A program made the translations under genes and the position numbers. A model generated the notes under the pieces. That model did no database searches and had not been told where the DNA came from. It was given only the letters and a program-made list of their open reading frames with translations. A stretch of DNA of 64,000 bases from Lewinellaceae bacterium (lineage in GTDB: Bacteria > Bacteroidota > Bacteroidia > Chitinophagales > Saprospiraceae), in NCBI GenBank assembly GCA_020636045.1, contig JACJYP010000012.1:62001-126000 (forward strand). The letters run 5' to 3'. This document shows, one piece after another, positions 7,989 to 15,580 of this stretch (position 1 is the stretch's first letter; each line of letters opens with the position of its first letter).

Positions 7989-10211
7989 TTAGTTCGCCCC
8001 GATCATTTCCTGTTCCTTCCCGTCCTTGAGCCGCAGGAAGGCATCGAGCCCGCAATCGAGAAAAGACTTGTAGACAGCGGGGTCGTGTCCGTTCTGGTAG
8101 TCTGTCGGTTTGTTGAGCAGCGTTTTGCCGTCGTTGTGCATAAGCACGTAGTAGGGTTGTGCGCTCACGTCGAAGTTGTTGACCTGGAAAGCGCTCCACT
8201 TGCTGCCGACCGTGCGCAGTTTTTCGCCCGTTTTCGGGTCGAGCAGGTAAGCGAAGGGGTTTTCGGGGAACAGGCGCACTTTTTCGTCGACATAGAGCGA
8301 TACGACCACGTAGTTGTTGCGCAGGTGATCGATGATGCCCGGCAGCGGCCACACATTTTCTTCCATTTTGCGGCAGTTTACGCAACCGTGGCCGGTGAAA
8401 TCCACAAACAGCGGTTTGTTCTGGCGCTTGGCCTCGGCCAGCGCTTCGTCGAAGTCGTGGTAGCAATCGAGGTCGTGCGGGCAACCGGGGCCATCGTGTT
8501 TATGTTGTTCACCTCCGTATTTGTAGCTGTAGTGCACCGGCGGCGCCAGGCCGCTCAGCAGCGAGAGGGATTGATAGTTGACCAGCCCCGAACCGACGTA
8601 AAATGCGAAGGCGAGCGAAGCCGTGCCGAGCGCGAGCCTGCCGGGGCCCGGGCGCCCTTTGTTGCCTTTCCAGGGGATGATGCCAAACTGGTAAAGCGCC
8701 AGCACCAGGGCGATCAGGAACCAGATCGCCATAAAGGTCTCGAAACGAAGGATACCCCATTGCTCCACCATGTCGGCGGTGCTGAGGAATTTGAACGCCA
8801 GCGCCAGTTCCACGAGGCCGAGCGTGATCTTCAGGTTGTCCATCCAGCCACCCGACTTGGGCAGGGTATTGAGCCAGCCGGGGAACATAGCGAACAGGCC
8901 GAAAGGCAAAGCGAGTCCCATGCCGAATCCGAACATGCCGATCGTGGGCTTCAGCGGAATAAACCCGAACAGCGAAGCGCCTGCGTTCGAACGCGCGGCC
9001 TCCACCAGCAGGGTGCCTACGATGGGGCCCGTGCAGGAAAACGATACCAGCACCAGGGTGAACGCCATGAAGAACGTGCCCACGAGGCCGCCTTTGTCGG
9101 CCATGCGGTCGCTTTTATTGACCCAGGAAGAGGGCAGGGTGATCTCGTAAAATCCGAAGAACGAAAAGGCAAACACCACGAGCAACACGAACACGGTGAG
9201 GTTGAAATACTTGTCCGTACTCATGTCGTTGAGCGCCGTGGGGCCGAGGATAGACGTAACGGCCGTGCCCAGCGCCAGAAAGATCAGCACGATGCTGGCC
9301 GAATAGATGAATGCGTTGCGCAGACCGGTTTTGCGGTTTTTGGAACGTTTCACGAAAAAACTCACCGTCATCGGGATCATCGGAAACACGCAGGGCGTCA
9401 GCAGGGCGATCAGGCCGCCGATAAAGCAGAACAGGAACAGCGACAAGAGCGAGGCGCCGTCGCTGCTGCCCGAACCCATATCGCCGCAGCTGCCGACGAA
9501 TTTGGCTGCATTGATATCCGGGCGTTTGGAGTAGAAATATCCTTTGAAATTCGGATCGTCGGGCTTCGGCGACGTATTGGCAGGCGCATCCGTAGCGGTG
9601 GCGTCCGTTGCCATATCTTCGCCCGGTTCCTGCGCGTCGGGTTGCTCATTGGGCGCAACCGCTCCCTGGTCGCCGCCCGCGTCGGGTACCGGGGTCACGG
9701 GCGTTACCTGTTTGTCCTTATTGCCGGGAGCGCCTCCGCAGCCGTTCAGCGTGCCGATTTTGAATTCAAAGTCCACGTCGCGGGGCGGCAGGCACATTTC
9801 GTCGTTGCAGGTCATGTAGGTGATGTACCCGGCGATCGGTTCGCCTGGATTGCTGACCTCCACCCGCTGCGTGAGAATGGCCTTGTGCTTGAACTTCGTG
9901 AGGTTCATGTCGAACACCTTGTCGTGCACCTTGATGATCTCGCCGCTTTCCTTGGCCGTTCCCACCAGTTTGAAATGGTCCTTTTGGTCGAACGTGATCA
10001 GGGTCGCTACCGGACCTTCATCACTTTCGAGAAACTGGGAATAGGTGTACCAGCCGTCGTCGATCGCGCCGGTGAAGATCAGGTCGACCTGACAGTTGCC
10101 GGCATCTTTGACGGAGAAAGACCATTTCACGGGATTTTGACCGAAGGCAGTCATAACCAGGGCCATCAGCCCGGTGGTGAGGAACGCAGTGCGGAGGATT
10201 TTGCACGTCAT
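7989..10211 (-). CDS. dsbD: DsbD-like thiol:disulfide interchange protein (cytochrome c biogenesis transmembrane family)
   Basis: 740-residue three-part protein that passes reducing power from the cytoplasm to the periplasm. An N-terminal signal peptide is followed by a DsbD-alpha-like domain with the cysteine pair TCNDEMC. A linker rich in Asp, Pro and Ala leads to an eight-helix DsbD-beta membrane domain whose two catalytic cysteines lie in LLTPCVFPMIP and FSCTGPIVG. The C-terminal thioredoxin-like domain carries GHGCVNCRKM (CxxC). All three redox centres are present. Start taken at the methionine (10211) opening MTCKILRTAFLTTGLMALV; a longer form would place 25 extra residues before the signal peptide. 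It is a single-gene unit with a terminator downstream. Confidence 0.9.
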   Translation of the reverse strand: MTCKILRTAFLTTGLMALVMTAFGQNPVKWSFSVKDAGNCQVDLIFTGAIDDGWYTYSQFLESDEGPVATLITFDQKDHFKLVGTAKESGEIIKVHDKVFDMNLTKFKHKAILTQRVEVSNPGEPIAGYITYMTCNDEMCLPPRDVDFEFKIGTLNGCGGAPGNKDKQVTPVTPVPDAGGDQGAVAPNEQPDAQEPGEDMATDATATDAPANTSPKPDDPNFKGYFYSKRPDINAAKFVGSCGDMGSGSSDGASLLSLFLFCFIGGLIALLTPCVFPMIPMTVSFFVKRSKNRKTGLRNAFIYSASIVLIFLALGTAVTSILGPTALNDMSTDKYFNLTVFVLLVVFAFSFFGFYEITLPSSWVNKSDRMADKGGLVGTFFMAFTLVLVSFSCTGPIVGTLLVEAARSNAGASLFGFIPLKPTIGMFGFGMGLALPFGLFAMFPGWLNTLPKSGGWMDNLKITLGLVELALAFKFLSTADMVEQWGILRFETFMAIWFLIALVLALYQFGIIPWKGNKGRPGPGRLALGTASLAFAFYVGSGLVNYQSLSLLSGLAPPVHYSYKYGGEQHKHDGPGCPHDLDCYHDFDEALAEAKRQNKPLFVDFTGHGCVNCRKMEENVWPLPGIIDHLRNNYVVVSLYVDEKVRLFPENPFAYLLDPKTGEKLRTVGSKWSAFQVNNFDVSAQPYYVLMHNDGKTLLNKPTDYQNGHDPAVYKSFLDCGLDAFLRLKDGKEQEMIGAN

Positions 10212-10484
10212 ATGTTCGGACAATGTTGTTTTAAAAAATAATTGAACCGTAGGGATAAACGCCGGCACAAACAAATTGATCTGCAAAGAAACGTCTTATT
10301 TGCTTGTCGCTGCCCCGGTAACGGGGTATTAAAAGAACTTTAACCGCATCAAATGTCCGCGGAAAGCCAAATATCAGACTTTGCGGCGATCACGATCCTG
10401 CGCGGGCTTCACCCGGCCGGGAGCATTTGCTGTGGATTTCCCGGATTTTACCGGTGGCGGTGGCGAAAATAGTGTAGCCCGCTC
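10212..10484. other. Intergenic region between dsbD-like gene and rpmH
   Basis: Divergent-promoter region of about 270 bp. Apart from the rpmH promoter at its right end no repeat or gene was seen. Confidence 0.4.
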
Positions 10485-10514
10485 TTTGAATTTCGGGAAA
10501 GCGCATTACCTTTG
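10485..10514 (+). promoter_or_regulatory. rpmH promoter (TTTG-N18-TACCTTTG)
   Basis: TTTG at 10485-10488, 18-bp spacer, TACCTTTG at 10507-10514; this matches the Bacteroidota -33/-7 consensus well. It predicts a leader of about 40 nt before the rpmH ATG at 10560. Confidence 0.75.
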
Positions 10515-10559
10515 CGCTCCAATTTTCGAATAGCATTACAATTTATATTCTGACAAGCG

Positions 10560-10715
10560 ATGAAACGTACCTACCAACCGTCCCGGCGTGCACGCAAGAA
10601 CAAGCATGGCTTCCGCGAGCGGATGTCTTCCAAGAACGGGCGCAAACTGATCGCGCGTCGCCGCAAGCGCGGCCGCTGGAAGTTGAGTGTCTCCGACGAA
10701 AAGCGCCTGAAATAA
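10560..10715 (+). CDS. rpmH: 50S ribosomal protein L34
   Basis: 51-residue very basic protein (MKRTYQPSRRARKNKHGF..., then SKNGRKLIARRRKRGR), the typical L34 sequence and length, a component of the large ribosomal subunit. It has its own promoter (10485-10514) and is separated from rnpA by a strong terminator, so the classical rpmH-rnpA pair is adjacent but probably not one simple transcript. It is too short for many gene finders. Confidence 0.97.
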   Translation: MKRTYQPSRRARKNKHGFRERMSSKNGRKLIARRRKRGRWKLSVSDEKRLK

Positions 10716-10770
10716 ACTAGCCGGCGGCGGGTGTGTTCGATGACGCACCGCAGCGGTTTGATCTCACTTG

Positions 10771-10813
10771 ATAAGACTTCCGGGGTTGCACAACCCCGGA
10801 AGTCTTATTTTTG
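10771..10813 (+). terminator. Strong intrinsic terminator between rpmH and rnpA
   Basis: Arms 10771-10788 and 10791-10808 are perfectly complementary (ATAAGACTTCCGGGGTTG and its complement), followed by TTTTT. The rnpA ATG is only about 12 bp beyond, so rnpA would need readthrough or a start site inside the hairpin; its last bases also read TATTTTTG. Confidence 0.85.
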
Positions 10814-10824
10814 TCGCCCACAGC

Positions 10825-11184
10825 ATGTCAGGATTCACCCGACAGGAGCGATTGAAGAGCCGGAAGACGATCGGACGGCTCATGAAAGAGGGCCATACGT
10901 ACATGGCCTATCCCCTGCGTGTGTCGTGGCTGGAGGGCTGCGACGATGCCGGCGGCACTCAGGTGGCCGTTTCCGTACCGAAACGCCATTTCAAAACGGC
11001 GGTTCAGCGCAACCGGCTGAAACGGCGCATCCGGGAGGCCTACCGCCTGCATAAAGAAGAATGGTACGCCCGACTTGGCGACCGCCCCGTTTCCCTGATG
11101 CTCATGTACATCGCCAAAGAAGAACTGCCCTATCGCGAGATCGAGGCCGGCATCGCAAAGATGATCCGGAAGTTTTCGGATTGA
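10825..11184 (+). CDS. rnpA: Ribonuclease P protein component
   Basis: 119-residue basic protein that binds the RNase P RNA and aids tRNA 5'-end maturation. It carries the family signature KRHFKTAVQRNRLKRRIREAYR (residues about 52-73) and an N-terminal FTRQERLKSRKTI. ATG at 10825 chosen because MSGFTRQERL aligns with the usual N-terminus; an upstream in-frame extension runs through the terminator hairpin and is rejected. It is followed by a rhomboid gene on the same strand after 69 bp. Confidence 0.95.
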   Translation: MSGFTRQERLKSRKTIGRLMKEGHTYMAYPLRVSWLEGCDDAGGTQVAVSVPKRHFKTAVQRNRLKRRIREAYRLHKEEWYARLGDRPVSLMLMYIAKEELPYREIEAGIAKMIRKFSD

Positions 11185-11253
11185 TATTACCACGGCGGAC
11201 CTGCCCGGCAAATTCTCTGCGCGACGCACTACCTTTATGCAAATTCCGGTGAC

Positions 11254-11928
11254 ATGATCTTTCCCGTTGGCGACGACAACGTCGAGGGCGGCCACCCGCC
11301 CGTGCTGAGTTATGGATTTCTGCTGTTGAACGTAGGCGTGTTCTTGTTTCAGAATTCGCTGCCCAAAGGTACGCAGGCGGCTTTTGTAGAGACCTGGGGC
11401 GCCATCCCCTACGAAATTGCGCAGGGGGTCGATCTGCAGACGCTGGTGACCAGTATTTTTCTGCACGGCAGCTGGCTGCATCTGCTCACCAACATGCTGT
11501 ACCTGTGGATCTTCGCCGACAACATCGAAGCGGTGGTGGGCAGCGGGCGGTTTTTGATCTTTTACCTGTTCGGCGGGATGGTAGCGGGTCTGGCACAGGT
11601 GGTGTTCAACCCGCTCAGCGGCATGCCCTGCGTCGGCGCCAGCGGCGCCATCGCCGCCGTGATGGGCGCGTATGTGGTGATGTTTCCGGGCTCGCGGATC
11701 AAAATGCTGTTCATCCTGCTGCTCATCATCTTCTACATCCCCTCCTGGATATTTCTGGGGGTCTGGTTTCTGCAACAGACGCTGGCCGGTCTGGAAGTGC
11801 TGGGCATGAGCAGCAAGGATGCCGGCGGCATCGCCTGGTGGGCGCATATCGGCGGGTTTCTGTTCGGCCTGGCGATGGGTATCTATTTTCGAAGCCGGTA
11901 CCATACGACGCGCATCCGATTGCATTGA
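11254..11928 (+). CDS. Rhomboid family intramembrane serine protease
   Basis: 224-residue polytopic membrane protein. Rhomboid hallmarks are all present: HGSWLHLLTNMLYLWIF (HxxxN in TM2), GASGAIAAVMG with the catalytic serine, and WWAHIGGFLFGLAMG with the catalytic histidine, in the expected order. It cleaves transmembrane substrates within the bilayer; substrates unknown. It is co-directional with rnpA, possibly co-transcribed. Confidence 0.92.
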   Translation: MIFPVGDDNVEGGHPPVLSYGFLLLNVGVFLFQNSLPKGTQAAFVETWGAIPYEIAQGVDLQTLVTSIFLHGSWLHLLTNMLYLWIFADNIEAVVGSGRFLIFYLFGGMVAGLAQVVFNPLSGMPCVGASGAIAAVMGAYVVMFPGSRIKMLFILLLIIFYIPSWIFLGVWFLQQTLAGLEVLGMSSKDAGGIAWWAHIGGFLFGLAMGIYFRSRYHTTRIRLH

Positions 11929-12121
11929 AGAAATAAGACCCCGATCGCATTCCATTTTCCGGTTGAGCGCCCTTTTTTGCCGTTTCGGTAAAAAGCAAAT
12001 CTCTTTTTATAAACCGACCGCCACTTTCTTCGTCATAAGCGCGCACTGTCGGCGACTTCCATGTGTTTTGTTAACAATATCATAGCCCTGTCGCCAAAAC
12101 GGCGCCGGATTCGAAGAACCG

Positions 12122-12129
12122 GTATTTTT
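12122..12129 (+). promoter_or_regulatory. Candidate -7 element before yceI-like gene
   Basis: TATTTTTG matches TAnnTTTG and sits about 85 bp before the ATG at 12215; no convincing -33 element. The intergenic stretch 11929-12121 shows nothing else. Confidence 0.35.
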
Positions 12130-12214
12130 GTCGCGACGGCTATTCGCAACAGTCGCATGAAAAACTGCCGAACCCGACCACAACATCAACATCTCATTTC
12201 TTAAACTCAATTAC

Positions 12215-12781
12215 ATGTTGCGTAATCTCTCATCCCTGATCCTGCTCACGGCGCTTGTGCTGCCGGCCACCCTGTCAGCCCAGCGCTACTTCACACGCGA
12301 TGCAAAAGTTTATTTCGACGCCACCTCCAAGGACTCCCCCGAGCGCATCGAGGCCACGGCAAAAAGCGGCACGATCGTGCTGGACGCTTCTTCCGGCAAA
12401 CTCGAAGCCGCCGTACTGGTGAAAAACTTCCTGTTTGAACGGGCGCTGATGCAAGAACATTTCAACGAAAACTACCTGGAAAGCAGCAAGTACCCGAAGG
12501 CGATCTTCAAAGGCAAATTCGAAGACGCCTCCAAGGTCGATTTCAGCAAGGACGGCACTTATAACCCGACCCTGAGCGGCGAACTGACCCTGCACGGCAA
12601 GACCAAACAGGTGAAAGTACCGGCCAAGGTCCAGGTCAAAGGCGGCAAAGCCACGGCGTCCGCCAGTTTCACCGTCACCCTTTCCGATTTCGATATTTCG
12701 GTACCCTCTGTTGTGAGCGACAAACTGGCCAAAGAGGCCAAAATCTCGATTGACGCGGAACTGGAGCCAATGAAGAAGTAA
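12215..12781 (+). CDS. YceI family periplasmic lipid-binding-like protein
   Basis: 188 residues: signal peptide MLRNLSSLILLTALVLPATLSAQ, then a YceI beta-barrel pattern (RYFTRDAKVYFDATS, LEAAVLVKNFLFERALMQEHFNENYLESSKYPKAIFKG, LSGELTLHGKTKQVKVP, FTVTLSDFDI). YceI proteins are lipocalin-like and bind isoprenoid or amphiphilic ligands; the ligand here is unknown. It is a single-gene unit closed by a strong terminator. Confidence 0.9.
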   Translation: MLRNLSSLILLTALVLPATLSAQRYFTRDAKVYFDATSKDSPERIEATAKSGTIVLDASSGKLEAAVLVKNFLFERALMQEHFNENYLESSKYPKAIFKGKFEDASKVDFSKDGTYNPTLSGELTLHGKTKQVKVPAKVQVKGGKATASASFTVTLSDFDISVPSVVSDKLAKEAKISIDAELEPMKK

Positions 12782-12805
12782 GGCTAATTTCTGGTCTTAT
12801 ACATC

Positions 12806-12845
12806 AGCCATTCCGGCCATTATTGGGGCCGGAATGGCTTTTTTG
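12806..12845 (+). terminator. Intrinsic terminator after yceI-like gene
   Basis: Perfect 13-bp stem 12806-12818 with 12827-12839 (AGCCATTCCGGCC and complement), 8-base loop, then a run of six T. Confidence 0.9.
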
Positions 12846-13099
12846 TTTGGATCGGGGTCTGTGTGAAGCTCTGTGCAAGTAATCTCCCCGCCGCTTTTGA
12901 CCCGGCGCACGCAATAGAGCTCCAAGGTGGGCCAGTTAAAACGAATGTCGCGCAGGTGCATCTCGGGGAGTGTTCGACTTTTAATAGCATCCAGAACAAT
13001 AAGAGCGATCTACATACCTTCCCCGCCGCGCCGTGGTCTTTTGACCCGGCGCACGCAGCGTGGGAAGCCAGGGAGTCCGCCTGTAGATATGTTTCGGCA

Positions 13100-13308
13100 A
13101 TGAAAAATTGTGCTGTACGTTTGCACTGGATGACAGTATCAGGTGCGACGAAAGAAATGTTGGCCGAACACCTTGAAGTAACAGAAACTACTGTCGCAAG
13201 GTGGACGAATAACAAGTCTCAACCTGATTTGCCGAGCATCACTGAATTTTAGGTTTTGAGCCTTGTAATCTGCTGGAAAAAGGGAATGAGATAGACGGGA
13301 AAGAGTGA
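13100..13308 (+). pseudogene. Decayed XRE-type helix-turn-helix regulator remnant
   Basis: From 13100 the frame reads MKNCAVRLHWMTVSGATKEMLAEHLEVTETTVARWTNNKSQPDLPSITEF, where KEMLAEHLEVTETTVARWTNNKSQP is a clear XRE/HTH_3 recognition helix region. The frame stops at 13250. The expected continuation ILGFEPCNLLEKGNEIDGKE then appears in another frame up to the stop at 13306-13308. One frameshift or small deletion near 13245 therefore splits the gene. Upstream bases 12863-13099 contain no family match and carry two copies of TTTTGACCCGGCGCACGC-like sequence. Confidence 0.55.
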
Positions 13309-13309
13309 T

Positions 13310-13675
13310 GTTCGGGCCCGATGGAAAGGACAATATCCATTGAACAGGCAACCAAAAGGCAAAAAAAATTGTCAGGTATAAACCAAAGATTGAAAAGGCT
13401 TAGCCTTTTTTATCCTAGGAGGCAACTTAAGCCTACTTTTGTGATAAAAAAGGGGGCTTCCCGCCCCGCGAGAAACCCCAAACCACATTTTTTCATGGCA
13501 AATTGCATGTAACTGCGAATGTGGCCGTTCAATTTTCAAGGCGCATTAGCGGCCCCGAATGATCCGGACGATCATCCTTACCGTAGTCGTCCGAATGATT
13601 CTAACTGTTCTCATAATGAGAAATTTAGAATTTTGTGACCCGCAAACTTATACATGGTGTTGCGGGATAACCCGA
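13310..13675. other. Gene-poor stretch
   Basis: Short open frames only, none recognisable. An imperfect hairpin (13557-13571 with 13587-13601, two mismatches) is present. Composition is more AT-rich than the flanking genes. Confidence 0.4.
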
Positions 13676-13705
13676 ACGGGAGGCGCTGTCACGCCTTCCG
13701 TTTTT
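13676..13705 (+). terminator. Terminator-like hairpin
   Basis: ACGGGAGGCG (13676-13685) pairs with CGCCTTCCGT (13692-13701) with one mismatch, followed by TTTTT. No annotated gene directly upstream ends here. Confidence 0.55.
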
Positions 13706-13730
13706 ATTTAAGCATTTTGATGGTTAGGTA

Positions 13731-13760
13731 TTGACATTTCAAAAAATCGCGTTACTTTTG
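13731..13760 (+). promoter_or_regulatory. Near-perfect promoter (TTG-N19-TACTTTTG)
   Basis: TTGACA begins at 13731; exactly 19 bp separate TTG from TACTTTTG (13753-13760), the best -33/-7 match seen in this window. It points at the small-RNA candidate that follows. Confidence 0.8.
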
Positions 13761-13766
13761 TAACAC

Positions 13767-13888
13767 AAAAGAGGAATGCCCAATCCACTTTGGCAAAGGC
13801 CAGTGGTTGAGTTAACTTCCTACTTTTTTGATTAAAAAACATCTTTTCTTAAAGAGTCGCCACACTTGTTTGTATGGCGACTCTTTTT
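13767..13888 (+). ncRNA. Candidate small RNA with own promoter and terminator
   Basis: A transcription unit of about 120 nt defined by the promoter at 13731-13760 and a perfect terminator (stem 13851-13862 with 13875-13886, then T5). Inside, CCACTTTGGC/AAAG/GCCAGTGG forms a further hairpin near 13788-13806. A 19-codon reading frame (13776-13835, starting MPNPLWQRPVV) fits inside and ends just before the terminator, so it could also be a leader or microprotein gene. It does not resemble tmRNA, SRP or RNase P RNA. Start coordinate is estimated from the promoter. Confidence 0.55.
13851..13888 (+). terminator. Terminator of the small-RNA candidate
   Basis: AAAGAGTCGCCA pairs with TGGCGACTCTTT across a 12-base loop, followed by T-rich tail. 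Confidence 0.85.
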
Positions 13889-14079
13889 CATGGTGCAGCA
13901 AAGTTAAAGGAATATTTCTCGAATTTCTAAGCCCATTCTAAGGGACTGCGCCATAAAAATGCTATTTTGGCCGAAATTAAAAATAAATTGTTGATTATTA
14001 GGCGATTGCGTAATTGTCAGTAATTTTCCACAAAGTGTTGATAACTTTCGGAAAATACTAAAAATCAATTATTTGTATA
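13889..14079. other. AT-rich non-coding region with DnaA-box-like 9-mers
   Basis: No gene. TTTTCCACA (14024-14032) fits the relaxed DnaA consensus; TGTTGATAA (14036-14044) is one mismatch away on the other strand; a weaker match is at 13989-13997. Too few to call an origin. Confidence 0.3.
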
Positions 14080-14120
14080 AAAAAGGCGGTACCCACATCT
14101 GATGTGACTACCGCCTTTTT
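14080..14120. terminator. Strong hairpin, probable bidirectional terminator
   Basis: AAAAAGGCGGTA (14080-14091) pairs with TACCGCCTTTTT (14109-14120), extended by an inner CACATC/GATGTG pairing. Either strand would yield a T-tail. Confidence 0.75.
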
Positions 14121-14279
14121 GTTTATAATATCTGCATAAAACCTATATACGCCATCTGTAAAAAATCAAAGAACACCTCTCTTTTGACAAGATTGGCTAC
14201 TGATTGAGCAGTATTTGTAGAAGATGCTAGTTCGTACCTTTGCCACTTTCAGCGCCCGAGGGCGCAACAAAGGCCCGGC

Positions 14280-14351
14280 AGGATTAAGGAACTGTTTGGT
14301 GGTGGTCAGAATCTGCTGGAAAAGGGAAACGAAATAGACGGGAAAGAGTGA
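14280..14351 (+). pseudogene. Gene 3'-end remnant sharing the tail peptide of the XRE remnant
   Basis: The frame ending at 14349-14351 reads IKELFGGGQNLLEKGNEIDGKE then stop. The last 13 residues (NLLEKGNEIDGKE) are identical to those of the remnant ending at 13308, with only synonymous differences in at least four codons, so both were once coding. Upstream homology is not recognisable. Confidence 0.45.
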
Positions 14352-14406
14352 AGGCCGGGCCGGTCGGGCCAATGTCACAAATAGTTCACCTTCAAAAAGT
14401 AGCAAT

Positions 14407-14817
14407 ATGGCACTAAGGGTAGTATCACCTGCGATCGCAAAAAAGTTGAAAGATGCAAATTTCGAACCCCCAAAGCTTGAAATTGGACAAATTTGGTATA
14501 GTGAAACTGGCAATATTTATATTATAAATCACCGCGATGAGCCTTTGATTTTATCTGAAAAATCCACTACCCATCCATTACGTAAACCAATCGTTGAAAC
14601 AGACTTGATTTTTGCTCCAAACAGTTTCGATATTCAAGAGAAAATGCCCGGATGGACTTGTGGATTAGATAGAGATAGTGGGGATTCCATTTGTTACTGT
14701 TATGACGAAAATCAAGGAATTACAAGAAGGTATGCAGGTAAGAACCAAACATTAGCATTTGCGGAAGCATGGTTGCAAGAACAAATATTAAGCGAAATCG
14801 ATTCTGATCTTAAATAG
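14407..14817 (+). CDS. AT-rich hypothetical protein
   Basis: 136-residue open frame (MALRVVSPAIAKKLKDANFEPPKLEIGQIWYSE..., ending SEIDSDLK), no signal peptide, no transmembrane segment and no family I recognise. The opening GQIWYSETGNIYIINHRDEPLILSEKS suggests a small soluble beta-rich fold. Base use is distinctly AT-rich with A/T third positions, unlike the GC-rich neighbours, which suggests recent acquisition. It lies in the gene-poor segment between repeats and the tRNA. Coding status is likely but not certain. Confidence 0.55.
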   Translation: MALRVVSPAIAKKLKDANFEPPKLEIGQIWYSETGNIYIINHRDEPLILSEKSTTHPLRKPIVETDLIFAPNSFDIQEKMPGWTCGLDRDSGDSICYCYDENQGITRRYAGKNQTLAFAEAWLQEQILSEIDSDLK

Positions 14818-15138
14818 GGCAATAACACAGCAGGGCATTGATCACTAAAACAAAAGTGCAAGCCCATGAAAAAGGTAAAGAAATGGCTTGCCCGTTCTTG
14901 CAAGTCTTACATAAACCCACCCACACCGTTCTTTCAGATTTCAAAACCTGAAAGCCAAATCTTGCAAGTCTCCGCCTTGCTCAGCCCGGCAGGGCTGCAC
15001 AGCGGTACGCCGGGAAAACCGCAGGCAATCGACAAAAGTAAAGTAGGGGAGGATATAAGCCCCTGCGATGTTCCCTGAAGTGAGTTCACAAAGGACAGTT
15101 GTCGCTGCAACGTTCCTTGCATCGATTACACACAGGAC
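14818..15138. other. Intergenic region before the 21-bp array
   Basis: No supported gene. 15095-15138 contains GTTGTCGCTGCAACGTTCC and a GATTACAC unit, the same sequence that builds the second array at 48.4 kb. Confidence 0.4.
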
Positions 15139-15348
15139 GTAACTCATTACACAAGGAGCGTAAGTCATTACACACAGGACGTAACTCATTACACACAGGG
15201 CGTAACTCATTACACAAAGAGCGTAACTCGTTACACAAAGGGCGTAACTCGTTACACAAGGAGCGTAAGTCGTTACACACAGGACGTAAGTCATTACACA
15301 CAAGACGTAACTCGTTACACAAGGAACGTAACTCGCTACACAAAGAGC
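15139..15348. repeat. Tandem array of ten 21-bp units
   Basis: Ten consecutive units of exactly 21 bp, each of the form GTAACTCATTACACA followed by AGGAGC, CAGGAC, AAGAGC or similar. Variation sits mainly in the last six bases and at positions 5 and 8. The period of seven codons leaves open frames on both strands, but these are artefacts of the repeat. Related to the array at 48424-48780. Confidence 0.9.
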
Positions 15349-15412
15349 AGGAATACTTGAGGTGATCGCATTCGGTGCGACGAAAACCGGCAACATTCCG
15401 GCAACGGGACCA

Positions 15413-15449
15413 AAACAAAAAAACGCGGCCCCACTTAGGAACCGCGTTT
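15413..15449 (-). terminator. Terminator of the tRNA gene
   Basis: On the minus strand, directly after the tRNA CCA end, AAAACGCGG pairs with CCGCGTTTT (15420-15428 with 15442-15450), followed by a T-rich tail. Confidence 0.75.
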
Positions 15450-15526
15450 TGGTAGCGCGAGGGAGACTTGAACTCCCGACCTTATGATTATGAATCATAC
15501 GCTCTAACCGGCTGAGCTATCGCGCC
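15450..15526 (-). tRNA. tRNA with CAU anticodon (elongator Met, or Ile2)
   Basis: 77-nt cloverleaf with encoded CCA. The acceptor stem is GGCGCGA with TCGCGCT, with a G1-U72 wobble. The D arm is GCTCAGCCGGTTAGAGC, the anticodon arm TATGA-TTCATAA-TCATA (anticodon CAU) and the T arm GGGAG-TTCAAGT-CTCCC. The anticodon stem lacks the three G-C pairs of initiator tRNA, so it is elongator Met or the lysidine-modified Ile(CAU) species; the sequence alone does not decide between them. Confidence 0.93.
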
Positions 15527-15580
15527 ATGCAAAAGATTAAAGACGTTTTACCCTGTCCGGCCTTCCCGATAAAGATCGGG

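Noticed and set aside
7965..10241. 758-codon plus-strand frame opposite the dsbD-like gene
   Set aside because: Low-complexity Arg/His/Gln composition typical of antisense GC-rich frames; the opposite strand has three intact redox centres and membrane helices.
12863..13099. Upstream half of a 129-codon frame before the XRE remnant
   Set aside because: No homology and it contains two copies of a TTTTGACCCGGCGCACGC motif that recurs in other non-coding places; only the part from 13100 resembles a protein.
13321..13512. 63-codon frame
   Set aside because: No recognisable domain, composition of intergenic DNA, no promoter or terminator fitting it.
14866..15078. 70-codon frame MKKVKKWLARSC...
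   Set aside because: Ends inside repeat-associated sequence and has no family match; start looks plausible but nothing else does.
15139..15348. CRISPR array
   Set aside because: Units are contiguous 21-mers without variable spacers of 30 or so bases, and no cas gene is in the window; the 48.4-kb array fails for the same reason.
15086..15498. Long open frames on both strands across the 21-bp repeat, encoding LCNELRP-type peptides
   Set aside because: A 21-bp period keeps every frame open without selection; no start signal, signal peptide or terminator supports translation, and the frames run into the tRNA.
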